Assembly: GCA_963931865.1 (NCBI GenBank)
Contig: OZ007516.1
Location: 3,218,744 to 3,282,743 of the forward strand
Reading direction: 5' to 3'
Length of the DNA: 64,000 nt
From: Axinella damicornis
Taxonomy: Eukaryota; Porifera; Demospongiae; Axinellida; Axinellidae
The notes under the pieces were generated by a model that was given only the letters and a program-made list of their open reading frames with translations, did not search any database and was not told the origin of the DNA. Within the stretch, counting starts at the first letter, position 1; every line of letters starts with the position of its first letter. The position numbers and the translations under genes were made by a program. Below are positions 58,071-64,000 of the stretch, in pieces.

Positions 58071-60060
58071 GTATTTCCTATGGAGGGCTGTATTTTCAAT
58101 ACAGTCCAAAGGCGTGCAGTCCGGCTGATCGAGGGTTTGACATTGTAGATACATGTAGCTGTACATGACTGTACAGGCCACACGACTGGGTAACATCTAT
58201 ATGCACATACAGGAAGACATGCAGTGACTCCAGGCCAGAGCTAGCTTCTCAAGTTTGAAGTGAGATACATTGTACATACCATATTATGTCCACCTCACAT
58301 TGATTGCTTGAAAAAGTTGATGCAATGAGCTAGCTAGATTCATGCATGAAAAATAATTAACTAAGAGTGCTGGCCAAATCTGCAATATGAAGTGCGGCAA
58401 CAAGACCTGGCACTTCATTTTAATTTGTGGCATTTTATTGTATTGCTACTAGAGCTTTGCACAAGAGTGACTCGTGTCTACTTACACATAAAGCACCGCT
58501 CAAATGCACAGCTTAATTTGGAATGGAACTACCAGTGGTATGTTAATGCCTATGAAGTAACTCTATATTATACTGAGATCTGATGCTAGGGCTGGGTGGA
58601 GAACACTTGTGCTTATGGCTGGCCCCGGGCCCAAGGCATCGTCATCATTGCACAATGACGATGATGTCATTACACACTTTATCGTGTAAGAAATTCACAG
58701 TCATGTAGCACTCTAGAACTATAAATAAACTATATCTAAGATAATATGACAAGCTCCATGCGTATCGATTTTGTTTCTAAAGCACTTATCTGTTGTTCTC
58801 CCTGTGTTATACTCGCTGTCACTATAATTCGAGTATTCAGCTTCGGAAGTGGTTATTTTTTATTGTATCATAACTCATTATAATGCATGCGACTTGATAA
58901 TAGTGGGCAAGTCAGAGGTTTGCTCCACGCAAAGTGCATGTAGTGTGTTAAATATTATTGGTGTCAACTGACAAGGGGCCAAGGGCAACTATAGTTGCAT
59001 TGCTATATAGCAATGCAACTATAGTTGCCCTTGGCCCCGGCCTTGTCAGTAACTGCTGACAAGTCATCAATGTCTAGACATTTGCAGCTATTGCTACATA
59101 GCTACCATTTCGTGCCCAACAATGACAGTAGTTATATATAAGCAGCAGCAGATTGGAGCAGGGACATCTTGGACTTGGATATTGGCAGCATTGGTGGCCG
59201 GACATGATTGGCAATGCCCCCGGATTCTCGTCATTTCGCTCCGTTTTTTTCGCGCCATTATATGCTGCAATGCGCATGTGCACCACTTGAGTTTGGAACT
59301 TGTATTTGAACTTGCGCGGGCTTGCCAAATTCACTCTGGCGTCTAATTGTCTCAAGCGAGTCTGCAATGGTGAGTGTGAGAAACAACCTAATGGTAGCTA
59401 TTCAAAAGCATTAGTTTTGTGTGCTCTATAATGATGGAATTTTGTTTGCCAGGCTTGCTACATTCTAGTAGTACGGGTTTTTGAAAGATGGTTGTATGTA
59501 GTGTTGAATTCAAATTCTCTGTTTGTGTTTGGTTGCCCAAGGTGAAGTGTTCCAGCTCCATGTGTGCGTGCAGCTATAAGGGAAAGCAAGCTCTTGGAAC
59601 TCCAGCAGAACCTGCAGTGACCCTCCACATCCTCTCGTACAGACACTCATGGACAGCAAGTTTGCCTCATAGTGGAAAAGGTGAACCTGGGAGAAAGGGA
59701 AGAGAGTTATATATTTGGTATCTTATAGACTATACCTGTGGGCTAGCCTCTGATTCCCAGGCTATCCCGGGCCACGCGCATGCAACAAACCGCATTACTG
59801 TAAGACATAAATAGCTAACTGGGCAATGGCCTGGGGAGGAGGCTACCTTTCAATTGAGACCTGTATCATGTGATTTCAGAACCTACAGATTTGAAATTCA
59901 TGGGTAATACTGGTATTTTACCTGTTGGCACAAACTACCTTGTATCAACTTGTTCAACCGTGAAGTATCTTAGTACCAGTACTGTGATATTTCCACCATG
60001 CATGAGATATTACAACACCCTATACAATAGAGTAGTTAGGTAAATAACATTCACAGCTGA
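58071..60060. other. Intergenic DNA downstream of LSM12
   Basis: About 2 kb with no recognisable gene on either strand. An ATG directly followed by GTGAGT at 59367-59375 could be a very short first exon, but no matching downstream exon was found. A degenerate palindrome of the common family lies at about 59742-59845. Confidence 0.45.
58967..59050. repeat. 84-bp near-perfect palindrome
   Basis: ACTGACAAGGGGCCAAGGGC and its complement surround GGCAACTATAGTTGCATTGC and its complement, centred on CTATATAG. The only visible asymmetries are a few bases in the CCGG segment. The sequence is unrelated to the GCCTCGTTCCCAGGC family. Confidence 0.85.
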
Positions 60061-60104
60061 GTGAAGGTAAGCTCACACAGTACATACATCAATCATAATT
60101 ATGT

Positions 60105-60955
60105 TGCATTGACTGCATTGACATTACATTGCCAGCTTTGACATCGACATTTGCTACACTACATTGACATTGACTACATTGACATTGGGTGCATTGACAT
60201 TGTGGCTACATTGACATAGGGAGCATTGACATTGACTACATTTACATTGCCAGCATTGGCATCGACATTGGCTGCATGACATTGGCTGCACTACATTCAC
60301 ATTGGCTACATTGACATTGGGTGCATTGACATTGTGACATAGGGAGCATTGACATAGGGAGCATTGACATTGGGTGCATTGACATTGTGGCTACATTGAC
60401 ATAGGGAGCATTGACATTGACATGGGCACATTGACTGCATTGACATTTGGTGGCTTCATTGACGTGGGGTGGCTACGTTGACATTGGGTGGCTGCATTGA
60501 CATTGGGTGGCTACATTGACATTGGGTGCATTAATTTTGCATTGACATAGAGAGCATTGACATTGGGTGCATTGACACTGACGTGGGCACATTGGCTGCA
60601 TTGCCACATACATTGACATTGGGTGCATTGACATCAGGTACATACATTGACATTGGCTGCATTGACATCGGGTACATACATTGACATTGGCTGCATTGAC
60701 ATCTGGGTACATACATTGACATATTGACATCGGGTACATACATTGACATTGGCTGCATTGACATCTGGGTACATACATTGACATATTGACATCGGGTACA
60801 TACATTGACATTGGCTGCATTGACATCGGGTACATACATTGACATTGGCTGCATTGACATCGGGTGCATACATTGACATTGGCTGCATTGACATCGGGTA
60901 CATAACATTGACATTGGCTGCATTGACATTGGACATTGGTATCAGCAAGTACGTA
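60105..60955. repeat. CATTGACATTGGCTG-type short tandem array
   Basis: About 850 bp built of ATTGACATTGG(C/G)TGC units (6-, 12- and 18-bp multiples), with a more regular block carrying ATTGACATCGGGTACATAC at 60610-60905. A related array occurs at 63540-63830. Met/Pro/Cys-rich open frames here are artefacts. Confidence 0.92.
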
Positions 60956-60964
60956 CAGGCATTG

Positions 60965-61321
60965 TTAGTATTCGAAGCTCGCTATGTGGAAGGCTCCTTT
61001 GATGAGTAGCGTGGTGTTGGTTACCACCTTGTCCAACACCTTGATCTTGTCCCAATCTACCTGGCGATGGTGGTTCCAGTCAAGCTGTCTGCAGGGTGTG
61101 GATGCTGATCGCAAGGAAGTCTTGATGCTGTATTGTCTGCACACCTGTCTCATGTCCTCAGTCACTGGTCGTGCCACATAAGGGAACAAAATACTCTTTG
61201 CTTCAGACTCTTCAGTTGGTTCTGCTGCAGTACTGAGCTTGCTAGATGTCTTGTATGAGTCTGGATACCTGTTACCTTCCATGACTTCTCTGAGGTGTTG
61301 TTCTCCTGTTACTGTGGTCAC
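60965..61321 (-). pseudogene. Internally deleted retroelement fragment (polymerase C-terminus with GIY-YIG-type tail)
   Basis: One minus-strand frame reads HLREVMEGNRYPDSY, then FPYVARPVTEDMRQVCRQYS and IKTSLRS, then jumps to DWNHHRQVDWDKIKVLDKVV and LLIKGAFHI. The order of an NGYP-like segment, FPYV, a basic I-x-T stretch, and H-x(n)-DW-x(n)-V(L/I)D resembles the connector and end of retroelement polymerases that carry a GIY-YIG endonuclease. The endonuclease core between them is missing. Family assignment is from memory of the pattern. Confidence 0.6.
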
Positions 61322-63165
61322 ACCCTGAACGACAGTTCATTCCTGTGAAAGAGGCGCCCTTCCACAGGAACAAACCATCGTTCAGGGTGTGACCACAGTA
61401 TAACAGGAGAAGAACACCTCAGAAAAGTCATGAAAGGTAACAGCTATCCAGACGCATGCAGTACTGGGCTTGCTAGCAATCTTTACAGATGTGTCTGGAT
61501 ACCTGTTACCTTCCATAACTTCTCTGAGGGTGTTCTTCTTCTGTTACTGTGGTCGCATCCTGAACAACAGTTTGTGCCTGTGAAAGGGCGCCTCTTTCAC
61601 AGGCACAAACTGTCGTTCAGGGTGTGACCATGGTAACAGGAGAAGAACACCTCAGTGAAGTCATGGAAAGTAACAGGTATCCAGACACATCTGTAAAGAC
61701 TGCTAGCAATCCCAGTACTGCGTGTCTGGATACCTGTTACCTTCCATGCCTTCTCTGAGGTGTTCTTCTCCTGTTACCGTGGTCACACCTGAACAACAGT
61801 TTGCGCCTGTGAAAGAGGCGCCCTTTCACTGGCACAAACCATCGTTCAGGGTGTGACCACAGTAACAGGAGAAGAACACCTCAGAGATGTCATGGAAGGT
61901 AACAGGAATCCAGACACATGGCTTGCTAGCACTCTTTACAGATGTGTCTGGATACCTGTTGCCTTCCATGACTTCACTGAGGTGTTCTTCTCCTGTTACC
62001 ACGGTCACACCCTGAACGGCAGTTTGTGCCCTGTGAAAGAGGCGCCCTTTCACGGGCACAAACTGTTATTCTGGATATGACCACAATAACAGGAGAAGTA
62101 CACCCTGAGTGAAGTCATGGAAGGTAACAGGTATCCAGACACATCTGTAAAGACTGCTAGCAAGCCCAGTACTGCATGCGTCTGGATACCTGTTACCTTC
62201 CATTACTTCTCTGAGGTGTTCTTCTCCTGTTACTGTAGTCACACCCTGAACAACAGTTTGTGCCTGTGAAAGAGGCGCCCTTTCACAGGCACAAACTGTC
62301 GTTCAGGGTGTGACCACATTAACAGGAGAAGAACACCTCAGAAAAGTCATGGAAGCTAGGTAACAGGTATCCAGACACATGCAGTACTAGCAGCAGTCTT
62401 TACAGATGTGTCTGGATACCTGTTACCTTCCATGACTTCTCTGAGGCTGTTCTTCTCCTGTTACTGTGGTCACACCCTGAACAACAGTTGTGCCTGTGAA
62501 AGGACGCCTCTTTCACAGGGCACAAACTGTTGTTCAGGGTGTGACCATGGTAACAGGAGAAGAACACCTCAGTGAAGTCATGGAAGGTAACAGGTATCCA
62601 GACACATCTGTAAAGACTGCTAGCAAGCCCAGTACTGCATGTGTCTGGATACCTGTTACCTTCCATGCCTTCTCTGAGGTGTTCTTCTCCTGTTACTGTG
62701 GTCACACCCTGAACGACAGTTCATTCCTGTGAAAGTGGCGCCCTTTCACAGGCACAAACTGTCGTTCAGAGTGTGACCACGGTAACAGGAGAAGAACACC
62801 TCAGAGAAGTCATGGATGGTAACAGGTATCCAGACACATGCAGTACTAGCAGTCTTTACAGATGTGTCTGGATACCTGTTACCTTCCATAACTTCTCTGA
62901 GGCTGTTCTTCTCCTGTTACTGTGGTCACATCCTGAACGACAGTTTGTGTTTGTGAAAGGGCGCCTCTTTCACAGGGCACAAACTATCGTTCAGGGTGTG
63001 ACCATGGTAACTGGAGAAGAACACCTCAGTGAAGTCATGGAAAGTAACAGGTAGCTATCCAGACACATCTGTAAAGACTGCTAGCAAGCCCAGTACTGCA
63101 GCAGAGCCAACTGAAGAGTCTGAAGCAAGAGCATTTGTTCCCTAATGTGGCACGACTGACTGAGG
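61322..63165. repeat. Satellite of alternating inverted units derived from the retroelement fragment
   Basis: Units of about 150-180 bp contain GGAGAAGAACACCTCAG, GTCATGGAAGGTAACAGGTA and TCCAGACACATCTG. They alternate orientation along the array, joined at two kinds of palindromic centre: AAAGAGGCGCCCTTTCAC and the AAGACTGCTAGCA/CAGTACTG region. Either strand reads the HLREVMEGNRYPDT peptide of the neighbouring fragment, so the array arose by repeated inverted amplification of it. The right end (about 63060-63165) extends to AAEPTEESEA in plus orientation, mirroring the left-hand copy. Confidence 0.88.
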
Positions 63166-63189
63166 ACAGGCTTAGCTTCCCGATTTAGC

Positions 63190-63530
63190 TTGCAATAGCT
63201 TGGCTTGGATTGGCTTTGCTACCTGGCTTCGTTTGGCTTGACTTGGCTTCTTGGCTTGGCTTGGCTTGGCTTGGTTTTGCTCCCTGGCTTGGCTTGGCTT
63301 GCATGGTTTTGCTCCCTGGCTTGGCTTGGCTTGCATGGTTTTGCTCCCTGGCTTGGCTTGGCTTGCATGGTTTTGCTCCCTGGCTTGGCTTGGCTTGCAT
63401 GGTTTTGCTCCCTGACTTGGCTTGGCTTGCATGGTTTTGCTCCCTGGCTTGGCTTGGCTTGCATGGTTTTGCTCCCTGGCTTGGCTTGGCTTGGCTTGGT
63501 TTGGTTGGCTTGGCTCCCTAGCTTTGCTGT
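63190..63530. repeat. TTGGC-rich tandem array (about 38-bp unit)
   Basis: Direct copies of a unit with GCATGGTTTTGCTCCCTGGC and TTGGCTTGGCT. A second, partial copy of the whole block including its left flank (CGACTGACTGAGGACAGGCT) starts at about 63837 and runs off the window end. Confidence 0.92.
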
Positions 63531-63539
63531 GGTTGACAC

Positions 63540-63830
63540 TTGGGTGGATATATTGACATTGACTGCATTGACATTGGCTACATTGACGTTGGCTACATTG
63601 ACATTGGCTGAATTGACATTGGCTACATTGACATTGGTGGCATTGACATTAATTGGCTGCGTTGGCATAGACATTGGCTGCATTGACATTGACATTGGCT
63701 GCGTTGACATTGGCTGCATTGACATTGGCTGCATTGACATTGGCTACATTGGCATAAACATTGGCTGCATTGACATTGACATTGGCTGCATTGGCAATTA
63801 ATGGCTACATTGACATTGGTGGCATTGATG
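63540..63830. repeat. ATTGACATTGGCTGC array
   Basis: Same short unit family as 60105-60955, placed between two copies of the TTGGC array, so the arrays form a larger composite repeat. Confidence 0.9.
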
Positions 63831-63836
63831 ACATGT

Positions 63837-64000
63837 GGCACGACTGACTGAGGACAGGCTTGGCTCCCTGATTTAGCTTGCAATGGCTTGGCTTGGATTG
63901 ACGTTTCTACCTGGCTTGGTTTGGCTTGACTTGGCTTCTTGGCTTCTTGGCTTGGCTTGGCTTGGTTTTGCTCCTTGGCTTGGCTTGATTTGGTTTTGCT
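63837..64000. repeat. Second copy of the TTGGC array and its flank (cut by window end)
   Basis: Starts with GGCACGACTGACTGAGGACA as at 63149, followed by CTTGCAATGGCTTGGCTTGG as at 63190. The array is incomplete at the right edge. Confidence 0.85.

Noticed and set aside
60473..60948. Met/Pro/Cys/Gln-rich minus-strand open frames (also 63219-63883)
   Set aside because: They are translations of ATTGACATTGG and TTGGC arrays.

Overview
This window looks like nuclear DNA of an early-branching metazoan, most likely a demosponge. That assignment is inferred from gene content (class IIa histone deacetylase, RacGAP1, LSM12, a GGW-type fibrinogen-related protein), from short-exon GT-AG gene structure, and from heavy loading with small palindromic elements and satellites. 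No prokaryotic or plant feature was seen.

Layout. 1-6.9 kb is gene-poor: a probable retroelement tail, a tRNA-derived SINE, palindromic mini-elements and two tandem arrays. 6.9-22.5 kb (+) holds one class IIa histone deacetylase gene of 19 coding exons; its first intron carries a 2.2-kb satellite. 22.7-23.2 kb is a TIR element. 23.5-24.4 kb (+) is an intronless secreted fibrinogen-like protein. 24.7-32.3 kb (+) is a cluster of four related type II single-pass membrane proteins whose cytoplasmic tails carry tyrosine motifs; the first has an exact ITAM. 32.6-40.0 kb (-) encodes a UBA-UBX-leucine-rich-repeat protein. 40.1-42.7 kb (-) holds a single-exon coiled-coil protein with a helical, possibly death-fold N-terminus, plus a partial duplicate of its 3' end. 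43.3-54.6 kb (-) is RACGAP1 (18 exons). Nested in its third intron on the same strand is a second coiled-coil gene with a 15-residue repeat and a C-terminal membrane anchor. RACGAP1 is head-to-head, 158 bp apart, with LSM12 (54.7-57.8 kb, +). 58-64 kb appears gene-free and ends in nested satellites, one built from alternating inverted copies of a retroelement coding fragment.

How the genes relate. RACGAP1 (cytokinesis), LSM12 (RNA-associated), the deacetylase (transcription) and the UBA/UBX protein (probably p97/ubiquitin) are housekeeping-type genes with no obvious shared pathway. The membrane-protein cluster and the two coiled-coil genes have features expected of signalling or innate-immune proteins (phosphotyrosine motifs; adaptor-like N-terminal helical domain with coiled coil and tail anchor), but that reading is inference. 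Exon boundaries were chosen by GT-AG signals, phase matching and similarity to remembered family proteins, with no transcript evidence.
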